A stretch of DNA of 64,000 nt from Linnemannia elongata (taxonomy: Eukaryota > Mortierellomycota > Mortierellomycetes > Mortierellales > Mortierellaceae): positions 248,001-312,000 of the forward strand of contig JAXBDG010000018.1 of NCBI GenBank assembly GCA_036320915.1. Direction: 5' to 3'. Within the stretch, counting starts at the first letter, position 1; each line of letters begins with the position of its first letter. Position numbers and translations under genes: made by a program. This document shows positions 46,055 to 54,939 of this stretch, piece by piece. The notes beneath the pieces are model-generated. The model made no database searches and had not been told where the DNA came from. It was given only the letters and a program-made list of their open reading frames with translations.

Positions 46055-47185
46055 TTATTTTTTCAAAGACGGAAGAGACAGAGGACGATCGCAATGGTGA
46101 CGACAATCATAATATATTTTAAGACACTGATTACAGCAAGAATTGTTGTTCCGACATTGGGACTCGCAAGAGAAGTCGCCGTTGCAAGAGTTCACACATG
46201 TCTTATAGTCGCTATCCTCTGCGCACACGTTTTGCTTACAGTCATCGCTCCAGTCGTGGCAGAACATTGTTGGGCAGTTGTATTGGGGTGGGAGTGTAGG
46301 CGGTATGGGGGTTATCCTCCCGCTGCCTCCGCTGCTTGTGGGTGTTGGGACTGTGACAGGGGCTGAGGAGACTGGGTTTCTTGCCGACGAGGTGCTGGTG
46401 GATGTAGGCTTGGTAGATGATTTTGAGGAGCCGTTTCCTGAATTAGAGTTAGAGCTGCTATTGCCGCCGTTGTTGTGGTCTGAGTTCTTGTTCCCAGAGA
46501 CCACAACTGCGATAATAGCGCCAATAATGGTGAGAATGATGATGCTTCCAATCCAGGTGATCATTTTCCGGCGACCGTTGTTGGTGGACTTGGTCACTGA
46601 TCCTGTAGATGATGGCTCGGACTTCTTGGTTGTGGAGGTGGGAGTATCGACTAGTTGGGGTACAGGGTACGAGAGGGTAATGGGTTCTGGGTATAGCCGT
46701 TGCTGGTACGTTCGCTGGTAAGGGTCCTGGTACATGTTCTGCTGGTACTGTTGCTGCTGGTACTGTTGCTGATACTGGTACGCGGCGTCGTGGCTAGAGA
46801 ATGCGTTGTTGCTGTAAGTTCCTTCCGGCAATGGGTAAGCATTCGGCTGACTAGGTGTAGGCGAAGGCGGTGGAATATAGCTCGAGCTAAGTGCGGAAGA
46901 GTATGCCGGATGGTGCATAAAAGACGGGGAATCCTCAGATGGCTGGACATGAGGGCTACGAATGGTTGATGTCCGGGACGGAGAATCGGTAGTATATGTT
47001 GATGACACTGCGTAATCTTCGGTGATATGCTGAGGAGATGCAGCTACCAGGGCGCTGGCACGGGAGTCATCGTCGATCTGGTAGTTTGTTTCCTGAGGTG
47101 CTCTGGTGGAGAAGATGGACTGGGAATGAATGAGTGCATCGCTGCCACTTCCAGGTGTGGTTGTGTTGTTTGTAGGGGCCAACAT
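46055..47185 (-). CDS. Type II membrane protein with 12-Cys module, copy 3
   Basis: The frame from the ATG at 47185 (MLAPTNNTTTPGSG) gives 376 residues. An in-frame ATG at 47338 would add 51 residues, but it lies upstream of the TATAAA at 47271-47276 and is rejected. The cytoplasmic region is Pro/Ser/Tyr/Gln-rich with repeated QYQQ. NNGRRKM precedes the transmembrane segment ITWIGSIIILTIIGAIIAVVV. An Asn/Ser/Gly stalk, one copy of the APVTVPTPT unit and the cysteine module follow. The module has an extra cysteine (SCCNQC), making 13. The PPxY motif of copies 4 and 5 is changed to HPAY. The stop codon overlaps an AATAAA. Confidence 0.85.
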   Translation of the reverse strand: MLAPTNNTTTPGSGSDALIHSQSIFSTRAPQETNYQIDDDSRASALVAASPQHITEDYAVSSTYTTDSPSRTSTIRSPHVQPSEDSPSFMHHPAYSSALSSSYIPPPSPTPSQPNAYPLPEGTYSNNAFSSHDAAYQYQQQYQQQQYQQNMYQDPYQRTYQQRLYPEPITLSYPVPQLVDTPTSTTKKSEPSSTGSVTKSTNNGRRKMITWIGSIIILTIIGAIIAVVVSGNKNSDHNNGGNSSSNSNSGNGSSKSSTKPTSTSTSSARNPVSSAPVTVPTPTSSGGSGRITPIPPTLPPQYNCPTMFCHDWSDDCKQNVCAEDSDYKTCVNSCNGDFSCESQCRNNNSCCNQCLKIYYDCRHHCDRPLSLPSLKK

Positions 47186-47270
47186 GACTGACGGTATTAG
47201 GGTATATTGGGAGGTGATGAGTGTGTTGATGGGTAAAGAAGAATTAGAAAAAAGGAAGGCGACAAAACAA

Positions 47271-47276
47271 TTTATA
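47271..47276 (-). promoter_or_regulatory. TATA box of copy 3
   Basis: TATAAA on the minus strand lies 86 bases upstream of the ATG. The same element at the same distance precedes copies 4 and 5. Confidence 0.55.
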
Positions 47277-47899
47277 AGTTCAAAGGGATACATGCCATCT
47301 TGGAAATGTGAGAGCATTTCGAAGCAGAGGGACGACAAGGAATGGAAGGCGGGTAGGTGTGAATGTTTACCATTTTCAAAAGGCGCTGTTTGTTTGTGAA
47401 TGAGAGCAGCGTTCCAGCGGTCGAGTGTGAGTGGTTGCTTGTTGCTCTCCGGCCTTCGATTCGTTTTTGTGCTTCCTTATCCTCGGTTTGACTTACCGAC
47501 ACTTTTTGCTCATTCTCCTTCTCGTGCTTGGGAAAACAAGTAAACAAAAGCAAATCAAAAAATGATGGCACTGTTCCTTGAAGGCACAGCACCAAATCGA
47601 TTGATTACATCTTGACCATCGTTATTTCTCACCTCGTCAACTACTATGCCCATCATCACTTCAATCCTTCACATGGGACTTCTGTGTGTCATCCATCGAC
47701 CTTCATCACTGGACAGAAACAAAATATAACTCCCTCACTCGACACTCAACGCTGGCTTTTGACCTATAATTCTCGCGAATATTTTACACCACAATTAACA
47801 AAACATCTTTCGTTTGACCATCCAAAGTATTTTTTAAGAAAAAGTGACACGCGGTTCGCATGAGTATTAAGGCACAAAATCAAGTCATGTTTATTTTTT

Positions 47900-49054
47900 T
47901 CAAGACGGAGGAGAGAAAGGACGATCGCAATGGTGATTACAATCCCTATAGATACTATTACATTGCCTATAGCAAGAATTGTTGAACCTACATTGGGGCC
48001 CGCAAGAGAGATCGCCGTTGCAAGAGTCCACACATGTCTTATAGTCGCTATCCCCTGCGCATACGTTTTTCTCGCAATCCTCAATCCAGTCGAAGCAGAA
48101 GGTTATCGGGCAGTTGTATTGGGGTGGGAGTGTAGGCGGTATGGGGGTTTTCCTACCGCTGCTTCCGCTGCCACTGCCACCTGTGGGTGTTGGGACTGCG
48201 ACGGGGGCGGATGAAACAGTGACAGGGACCGAAGAGACTGGGTTTCTTGCCGACGAGGTGCTGGTGGATGTAGGCTTGGTAGATGATTTTGAGGAGCCGT
48301 TTCCTGAATTAGAGTTAGAGCTGCTGTTGCCGCCGTTGCTGTGGTCTGAGCTCTTGTTCCCAGAGACCACGACTGCGACAATAGCGCCGATGATGATGAC
48401 GATGATGATGTTTCCAACCCAGATGATCATTTTCCGGCGACCGTTGTTGGTGGACTTGGTCACTGATCCTGTAGATGATGACTCGGCCTTCTTGGTTGTG
48501 GAGGTGGGAGTATCGACTAGTTGGGGTACAGGGTACGAGAGGACAATAGGTTCTGGGTATGGCCGTTGCTGGTAAGTTCGCTGGTAAGGGCCCTGGTACA
48601 TGTTCTGCTGGTACTGTTGCTGCTGGTACCGCTGCTGATACTGGTGCGCGGCGTCGTGGCTAGAGAATGCGTTGTTGCTATAAGTTGCTTCCGGCAATGG
48701 GTAAGCATTCGGCTGACTAGGTGTAGGCGAAGGCGGTGGAATATAGCTCGAGCTAAGTGCAGGCGAGTAGGCCGGAGGGTGCATAAACGACGGGGAATCC
48801 TCAGATGGCTGAACTTGGGGGTTACGAATGGTTGATGGTGTCCGGGACGGAGAATCGGTAGTATATGTTGATGACACTGCGTAATCTTCGGTGATATGCT
48901 GAGGAGATGCAGCTACCAGGGCACTGGCACGGGAGTCATCGTCGATCTGGTAGTTTGTTTCCTGAGGTGCTCTGGTGGAGAGGATGGACTGGGAATGAAT
49001 GAATGCGTCGCTCCCACTACCAGGTGTGGTTGTGTTGCTTGTGGGGGCCAACAT
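47900..49054 (-). CDS. Type II membrane protein with 12-Cys module, copy 4
   Basis: The frame from the ATG at 49054 gives 384 residues; a longer in-frame start at 49210 lies upstream of the TATA box and is rejected. The N-terminal half is nearly identical to copy 3. It has a PPAY motif (PPxY type, a possible WW-domain ligand). The transmembrane segment is IIWVGNIIIVIIIGAIVAVVV. The stalk has two PVTV-type units (VPVTVSSAPVAVPTPT). The 12-Cys module differs mainly in loops, such as CPITFCFDWIEDC and CRFNNSCYRQC. It ends RPFSPPS with TGA shortly before AATAAA. Confidence 0.85.
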   Translation of the reverse strand: MLAPTSNTTTPGSGSDAFIHSQSILSTRAPQETNYQIDDDSRASALVAASPQHITEDYAVSSTYTTDSPSRTPSTIRNPQVQPSEDSPSFMHPPAYSPALSSSYIPPPSPTPSQPNAYPLPEATYSNNAFSSHDAAHQYQQRYQQQQYQQNMYQGPYQRTYQQRPYPEPIVLSYPVPQLVDTPTSTTKKAESSSTGSVTKSTNNGRRKMIIWVGNIIIVIIIGAIVAVVVSGNKSSDHSNGGNSSSNSNSGNGSSKSSTKPTSTSTSSARNPVSSVPVTVSSAPVAVPTPTGGSGSGSSGRKTPIPPTLPPQYNCPITFCFDWIEDCEKNVCAGDSDYKTCVDSCNGDLSCGPQCRFNNSCYRQCNSIYRDCNHHCDRPFSPPS

Positions 49055-49139
49055 GACTGACGGTATTAGGGTATATTGGGAGGTGATGAGGGTGTTGATG
49101 GGTAAAGAAGAATTAGAAAAAAGGAAGGCGACAAAACAA

Positions 49140-49145
49140 TTTATA
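49140..49145 (-). promoter_or_regulatory. TATA box of copy 4
   Basis: TATAAA on the minus strand, 86 bases upstream of the ATG, conserved with copies 3 and 5. Confidence 0.55.
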
Positions 49146-49820
49146 AGTTCAAAGGGATATATGCCATCTTGGAAATGTGAGAGCAATTGGAAACAAAGGG
49201 ACGACGACAAGGAATGGAAGGCAGGCAGGTGTGAATGTTTACCATTTTCAAATGGCGCTGTTTGTTTGTGAATGAGAGCAGCGTTCCTGTGGTCGAGTGT
49301 GAGTGGTTGCTTGTTGCTCTCCGGCCTTCGATTCGTTTTTGTGCTTCCTTATCCTCGGTTTGACTTACCGACACTTTTTGCTCATTCTCCTTCTCGTGCT
49401 TGGGAAAACAAGTAGACAAATACAAAACAAAAAATGATGAGATTGAGGGCGTGCAGTACGCACATTGACCACTGTTGTTCTTAGCTGTCATATTGCTTGG
49501 AGGCACAGCACCAAAACGATAGATTATATCTTGACCATCGTTATTTCTCACCTCGTCAACTACTACGCCCATTATCACTTCAATCCTTTACATGAGATTC
49601 TGTATGTCATCCGTCGATTGTTATCAATGGTCAGAAATAAAAAAAATAACTCCTTCGCCCGACGCTCGGAGCTGTTTTTTTTTTCCCATTATTCTTGTGA
49701 ATATTATACATCGCATCTAGCAAAACATCATTCATTTGACCACCCAATATATTTTTACAAACAAGATTGAAAGAGACACACTCGTTCGCATGAGCATTAA
49801 GGCATAAGCTCAAACCCTGT

Positions 49821-50963
49821 TTATTTTTTCAACGACAGAGGACGATCGCAATGGTGATTACAATCCATCCAGATACTAGTACATTGCTTATAGCAAGAGT
49901 TGTTGGACTGACATCGCATCTCGCAAAAGAAGTCACCGTTGCAAGGGTTCACACAGGTCTTATAGTCGCTATCCTCTGCGCACACGTTTTGCTCACAATC
50001 ATCGCTCCAGTCGTGGCAGAACAATGTTGGGCAGTTGTATTGAGGTGGGAGAGTAGGCGGTGTGGGGGTTTTCCTACCGCTGCTTCCGCTGCCACTGCCG
50101 CTTGTAGGTGTTGGGACTGTCACGGGGGCGGATGAAACGGTTACCGGGGTTGAAGGAATGGTGACAGGTGTTGATGGGACAGTAACAGGGACTGATGAGA
50201 TTGGGTTTCTTGCCGACGAGGTGCTGGTGGATGTAAGCGTAGTAAATGATTTTGAGGAGCCGTTTCCTGAATTAGAGTTGGAGCTGCTGTTGCCACCGTT
50301 GTTGTTGTCTGAGTCCTTGTTCTTAGAGACCACGATTCCGATAATAGCGCCGATGAGGATCAGAATGACGATGGATCCGATCCAGATGACCATTTTCCGG
50401 CGACCGTTGTTGTTGGCGGGCTTGGTCACAGATGATGCCTGGTCGATTTTTTCGTTGACGGTGTCAACCAGCGCGGGCTCGGGATATGAGTGAAGGGTTG
50501 GCTCTGGATATGGCGTTTGTTGGTATGGCTGCAGGTTCTGGTAAGGCTGTTGGTATGTTTGTTGGTAAGGGACATGATACATATTCTGCTGGTACTGTCC
50601 TTCTGGCACTGGATAAGAGTTCAACTGGCTAGAGGTTGGAGAAGGCGGTGGGATATAGCTTGAGCTAAGTGCGGGTGAATAGACCGGAGGGTGCATAAAA
50701 GACGGGGAGTCCTCAGATGGCTGGACATGAGGGCTACGAATGGTCGATGTCCGGGACGGAGAATCGGTGGTATATGTTGATGACACTGCGTAATCTTCGG
50801 TGATGTGCTGAGGAGATGCAGCTACCAGGGCACTGGCACGGGAGTCATCGTCGATCTGGTAGTTTGTTTCCTGAGGTGCTCTGGTGGAGAGGATGGACTG
50901 GGAGTGGATGAATACATCGCTGCTGTTTCCGGGTGTGGTTGTGTTGCTTGTGGGAGCCAGCAT
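49821..50963 (-). CDS. Type II membrane protein with 12-Cys module, copy 5 (mosaic)
   Basis: The frame from the ATG at 50963 gives 380 residues. Up to about SSSYIPPPSPT (residues 1-130) it matches copies 3 and 4, including a PPVY motif. From SSQLNSYPVPEGQYQQNMYH onward it matches copy 6 almost exactly through the transmembrane segment (VIWIGSIVILILIGAIIGIVV) and the four-unit PVTV stalk. The module (CPTLFCHDWSDDC) again looks like copy 3. The gene is therefore a patchwork, as expected from gene conversion or unequal crossing-over. The stop overlaps AATAAA. Confidence 0.85.
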   Translation of the reverse strand: MLAPTSNTTTPGNSSDVFIHSQSILSTRAPQETNYQIDDDSRASALVAASPQHITEDYAVSSTYTTDSPSRTSTIRSPHVQPSEDSPSFMHPPVYSPALSSSYIPPPSPTSSQLNSYPVPEGQYQQNMYHVPYQQTYQQPYQNLQPYQQTPYPEPTLHSYPEPALVDTVNEKIDQASSVTKPANNNGRRKMVIWIGSIVILILIGAIIGIVVSKNKDSDNNNGGNSSSNSNSGNGSSKSFTTLTSTSTSSARNPISSVPVTVPSTPVTIPSTPVTVSSAPVTVPTPTSGSGSGSSGRKTPTPPTLPPQYNCPTLFCHDWSDDCEQNVCAEDSDYKTCVNPCNGDFFCEMRCQSNNSCYKQCTSIWMDCNHHCDRPLSLKK

Positions 50964-51048
50964 GACTGACGGTATTAGGGTATATTGGGAGGTGATGAGG
51001 GTGTTGATGGGTAAAGAAGAATTAGAAAAAAGGAAGGCGACAAAACAA

Positions 51049-51054
51049 TTTATA
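51049..51054 (-). promoter_or_regulatory. TATA box of copy 5
   Basis: TATAAA on the minus strand, 86 bases upstream of the ATG, conserved with copies 3 and 4. Confidence 0.55.
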
Positions 51055-51654
51055 AGTTCAAAGGGATACATGCCATCTTGGAAATGTGAGAGCAATTCGA
51101 AGCAGAGGGACGACAAGGAATGGAAGGCGGGTAGGTGTGAATGTTTACCATTTTCAAAAGGCGCTGTTGTTTGTAAATGAGAGCAGCGTTCCAGCGGTCG
51201 AGTGTGAGTGGTTGCTTGTTGCTCTCCGGCCTTCGATTCGTTTTTGTGCTTCCTTATCCTCGGTTTGACTTACCGACACTTTTTGCTCATTCTCCTTCTC
51301 GTGCTTGGGAAAACAAGTAGACAAAAACAAAACAAAAAATGATGAGATTGAGGGCGTGCTGTAAGCACATTGACCACTGTTGTTCTTAGCTGTCATATTG
51401 CTTGGAGGAACAGCACCAAATCGATTGATTAAATCTTGACCGTCGTTATTTCTCAGTTCGTCAATAACTACGCCCATTATCACTTCAATCCTTTACATGG
51501 GACTTCTGTGTGTCATCCATCGGCCGTAATAACTGGTCAGAAATAAAAAAATAACTCCCTCACCCGACGCTCAAACCTGGCCTTTTGAGATCCATTACCC
51601 TCGGGAATATTATATATTGCAATTAACAAAATATCTTTCGTTTGACCATCCAAA

Positions 51655-52565
51655 GTATTTTTTAAAAAAGAGTGAAAGAGGGACATTCGGTTCGCAGGAG
51701 CATTAAGGCACAAAATCAAGTCATGTTTATTTGTTTAAAGACGGAAGAGTCAGAGGACGATTGCAATGTTGACGACAGTCCCACCAGATACTAGTACATT
51801 GTTCATAGCAAGGACTGTTGGACTTACAATGGGCCACACAAAAGAAGTCGCCGTTGCAAGGGTCCACACATGTCTTATAGTCGCTATTCTCTGCGCACAC
51901 GTTTTTCTCGCAATCCTTTTTCCAGTCGTCGCAGAAGTATGTCGGGCAGTTGTATTGGGGTGGGAGAGTAGGCGGTATGGGGGTTTTCGTCCCACTGCCT
52001 CCGCTGCTGCCGCCGCCGCTTGTAGGTGTCGGGACTGTCACTGGGGCGGATGAAACGGTTACTGGGGTTGAAGGAATGGTGACAGGTGTTGATGGGACAG
52101 TAACAGGGACTGATGAGATTGGGTTCCTTGCCGACGAGGTGCTGGTGGATGTAGGCGTAGTAGATGATTTTGAGGAGCCGTTTCCTGAATTAGAGTTGGA
52201 GCTGCTGTTCCCACCATTGTTGTTGTCTGAGTCCTTGTTCTTAGTGACCATGATTCCGATAATAGCGCCGATGAGGATGAGAATGACGATGGATCCGATC
52301 CAGATGACCATTTTCCGACGACCGTTGTTGTTGGCGGGCTTGGTCGCAGATGATGCCTGGTCGAACTTTTCGTTGACGGTGTCAACTAGCGCGGGCTCGG
52401 GATATGAGTGAAGGGTTGGCTCTGGATATGGCGTTTGTTGGTATGGCTGCAGATTCTGGTAAGGCTGTTGGTACGTTTGTTGGTAAGGGACATGGTACAT
52501 ATTCTGCTGGTACTGTCCTTCTGGCACTGGATAAGAGTTCAACTGGCTAGAGGTTGGAGAAGGCG
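51655..52565. repeat. Tandem array unit, copy 6 (partial)
   Basis: Last unit of the array. Similarity to unit 5 covers the 3' flank and coding region up to about 52565. The 5' part and promoter are unique, so this copy may be the ancestral edge of the array. Confidence 0.7.
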
Positions 52566-52887
52566 GTGGGATATAGTTCGAGCTGAGTGCCGGAGAGTAA
52601 GCTTGAGAGTGACTGACTGAAGGCGAGTAATCCGTTGCCTGGACGTGAGGGTTACGGATGGTCGATGATGTCCCATATGGAGAATCAGCAATATATGATG
52701 AGGGTACTGCGTATCCGTCGGTGATGTGCTGAGGTGAGGATGCTACCAGTGCATTAGGACGAGAGTCATCGTCGAGCTGGTAGTTTGCGTCTTGGGGTGC
52801 TCTGGAGATCGAGTTTATGAGGGCGTCGCTACTGCTTCCTGGCGTGGAGGTGTTGGTATTTGTTGGGGTGTCCACGGGGGCCAACAT
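51727..52887 (-). CDS. Type II membrane protein with 12-Cys module, copy 6
   Basis: The frame from the ATG at 52887 (MLAPVDTPTNTNTST) gives 386 residues; an upstream in-frame extension to 53079 lies in CT-rich leader and is rejected. The N-terminal third is the most diverged of copies 3-6 (AYSPALSSNYIPPPSPTSSQ). The middle is nearly identical to copy 5, with four PVTV-type stalk units. The module keeps 12 cysteines with its own loops (CPTYFCDDWKKDC, HCKSNSPCYEQC). The upstream region is not shared with the other units and no TATA at -86 is present. The stop codon overlaps AATAAA. Confidence 0.85.
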   Translation of the reverse strand: MLAPVDTPTNTNTSTPGSSSDALINSISRAPQDANYQLDDDSRPNALVASSPQHITDGYAVPSSYIADSPYGTSSTIRNPHVQATDYSPSVSHSQAYSPALSSNYIPPPSPTSSQLNSYPVPEGQYQQNMYHVPYQQTYQQPYQNLQPYQQTPYPEPTLHSYPEPALVDTVNEKFDQASSATKPANNNGRRKMVIWIGSIVILILIGAIIGIMVTKNKDSDNNNGGNSSSNSNSGNGSSKSSTTPTSTSTSSARNPISSVPVTVPSTPVTIPSTPVTVSSAPVTVPTPTSGGGSSGGSGTKTPIPPTLPPQYNCPTYFCDDWKKDCEKNVCAENSDYKTCVDPCNGDFFCVAHCKSNSPCYEQCTSIWWDCRQHCNRPLTLPSLNK

Positions 52888-53850
52888 GGTGTCTTGGATG
52901 GGATTAGGGTATAAGGGAATTAGGTGAAGGAGTGGAAAGAAAAGCAGAAAAGGGAAGGGAAGAAAAGAAAGAAGAAAAAAAGAGAAAGAAATATGTACAT
53001 GCCGTTTTTCCTCTGAAGTTGAATGTCCGTCCGAATTGTGCACGATTGGCTGTTGATTGCAAGGACGGTGAATGAGCAATTGATTTTGTGCAAGAGAGCA
53101 GTTGAAAGACCTTCCACAAGGTGTTCTACAAGTGAAAAATGGGATAATGCTCTCAACACTCTAATTCACACATTTGTCGACTCCTTCTCTTTCTTCCTTT
53201 GCATCTCCATGAAAAATATCACAAGGCAAGAAAATAGCCTAATACCACGACGGACATGCGTTCTTTGTTTGCAATTTGAAGGAACGAAGCAAATAGGATC
53301 TGTCGTGGGCTTCCCTGGACCAACGCATAGCAAGATGGGTGTGTGTGTTAACGCACAGACTTTGTTTTTATCCGTTGGCTGCTAAAAAAAAAAAGACTAA
53401 AAATAATAATCGTTCTCTCATAATGCGGCGCAGTTGCATTACTATGTTGCAATCGCTCTTATTCACAAGTTGTTCTTGTATTTAAAGGGTTAATGCTGTT
53501 GAAAAGTATCATAAGTATTAGAGAAGCCCATATGGCAAGGATTGCTACCTTCACAAGTTGGCAGCAGGAAAGCATTTTTTTTTGTTTCTGTTTTGGATGC
53601 CGCAAAAAAGTCAAGTGAAGCTTGTTGTACCTTTGAGGATCCTATCCTGATATCCTCCTTGTCATGACCCTGAATGGACTTAATGCCAACCGACTTCCTG
53701 CACAACTCCTCTTTTCACCTCAACAAAAAAAAAATCGTCACTCTTTACCCTTTAATCTTCACTAGACTGCAACAATAGTTTTCATAACACCCATTTACAC
53801 AACTATTTCTTCCTTCACAACAACAAGACACATCAAGACAAAGACTTCAA
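52888..53850. other. Intergenic region, no gene seen
   Basis: A CT-rich minus-strand leader for copy 6 (52900-53000) is followed by unremarkable DNA with short A runs (53384-53394, 53725-53734). No coding frame is supported. Confidence 0.5.
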
Positions 53851-54726
53851 ATGGCTCCTATCTCTATACCCCTCTTAATCTCCATCAGCAAGTCAGTCTT
53901 CTACAGAGGACAGTCAGAAGGAGTCGGTACCCGTGCTCCTTAACTTATCGGACGCCCTTGACTTATCGGACGCCCCGTATTCCGTAACCACGACTCCTTC
54001 CTCATGTTCGACGAGATCTCTGTCTATAAGAATGGAGGCTTCCCTGATAACCCCCACCCGGATTCGAAACTGTCACCTATATGCTCGAAGGCCAGGCGCA
54101 GCAAAAGAATTTTACCCTGACATAAGAGGACGATTGGACCGAAGATTTGCAAAAGTTGATTGCAGGGCGGGGGATCGTGCATTCGGAGATGCCAGTCAAG
54201 TTTCAGACCAGTGCTAATGGATTGCAGCTCTGGATCGACTTGTCCAAAGAGCACAAGATTACGTGCCCCAGCAAAAGAAACTTATTAATGTATAGATCCC
54301 ACGCGCTGGAACCGAACAAGAAGTTATTGTCAAGGTCATTGTTGGCGAGTCGCACAGACTCGAGTCTCAGATCTGTACCCACACACCCATCATGTATCTC
54401 GACTTTAAGATGTCCAGCAACCAGACTATCACTCAGACTTTCCCGGAAACATATAAAAGATTCATCTCCATCCTCAACGGCACCGCATACATAAGCGCAC
54501 TCGTCTACGAGACCGAGGTAAGGTGTATCATACCTTCCACCTCTCCACGGACTGTACCGGCACCGTCAGGATCCTGACAATGGGTGAAGAGGCGAATCTT
54601 GTAGTGAATGCAGGAGATCCGTTGAAGGAGCTCGTGGTCCAGATTGGCCCGTTTGTGACAAACACAAGAGAGGATGCTTATGAGACTTATCAGTATTATA
54701 GCGATGCCATGGATGGCTTCGAGTGA
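53851..54726 (+). pseudogene. Pirin pseudogene
   Basis: The start ATG is followed by SISKSVFYRGQSEGVGTRAP, a typical pirin N-terminus. The frame then meets TAA at 53941 and TGA at 53959, which flank an 18-bp tandem duplication (53943-53957 and 53961-53975). Further pirin blocks follow in shifted frames: FLMFDE, GFPDNPHP, FETVTYMLEGQAQ, a stop, then LQKLIAGRGIVHSEMPVKFQ and LWIDLSKEHK, more shifts, YLDFKMSSNQTITQTFPE, and finally NAGDPLKELVVQIGPFV to TGA at 54724. One metal-binding His of the HPH motif is Asn here, while GIVHSEM is kept. At least two stops and several frameshifts make this a broken gene. Intact pirins are cupin-fold nuclear or redox-linked proteins. Confidence 0.85.
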
Positions 54727-54939
54727 GGGAGGATGTCTATCTGATGTTGCTTCAAAGTAGTTTGTTACTTTCCTCTAAAACGTATCCCATCACTACTACG
54801 AGGACCACATTGGATACCTAGACGCAAAGTATTCAATGAACGAAAATCAAATATGTTATTAATTGGCGCGCCATTAGACTTCAGTAACAATTAAAAGGTT
54901 ACTAACGGACTTGCCTAGTGTCGCTCTATATGAAAAGGA
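54727..54939. other. Short spacer between pirin relic and NACHT gene
   Basis: About 200 AT-rich bases, presumably the 3' UTR of the NACHT gene. No feature is seen. Confidence 0.5.

Larger units (their letters stand above)
45985..47830. repeat. Tandem array unit, copy 3
   Basis: First unit of a head-to-tail array with a period of about 1.9 kb (start codons at 47185, 49054 and 50963). The unit includes coding region, TATA box, a conserved upstream stretch with a GTAAGT site, and the far-upstream segment near 47600-47740. Limits are approximate. Confidence 0.8.
47830..49750. repeat. Tandem array unit, copy 4
   Basis: Second unit of the 1.9 kb array. The upstream region (49150-49630) is nearly identical to those of copies 3 and 5, with indels near 49440-49500. 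Confidence 0.8.
49750..51655. repeat. Tandem array unit, copy 5
   Basis: Third unit of the array. Its left and upstream parts resemble units 3 and 4, while the middle (about 50060-50640) resembles 51965-52565 in unit 6. Confidence 0.8.

Noticed and set aside
47186..47338. 51-residue N-terminal extension of array copy 3 (and equivalents in copies 4 and 5)
   Set aside because: The extension spans the conserved TATA box, and the MLAP start aligns all six copies.
49141..49578. Minus-strand frame upstream of array copy 4, with relatives upstream of copies 3 and 5
   Set aside because: It is conserved only because the whole duplicated unit is; it runs through the TATA box and ends differently in each copy. 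It is kept as a possible 5' UTR region only.
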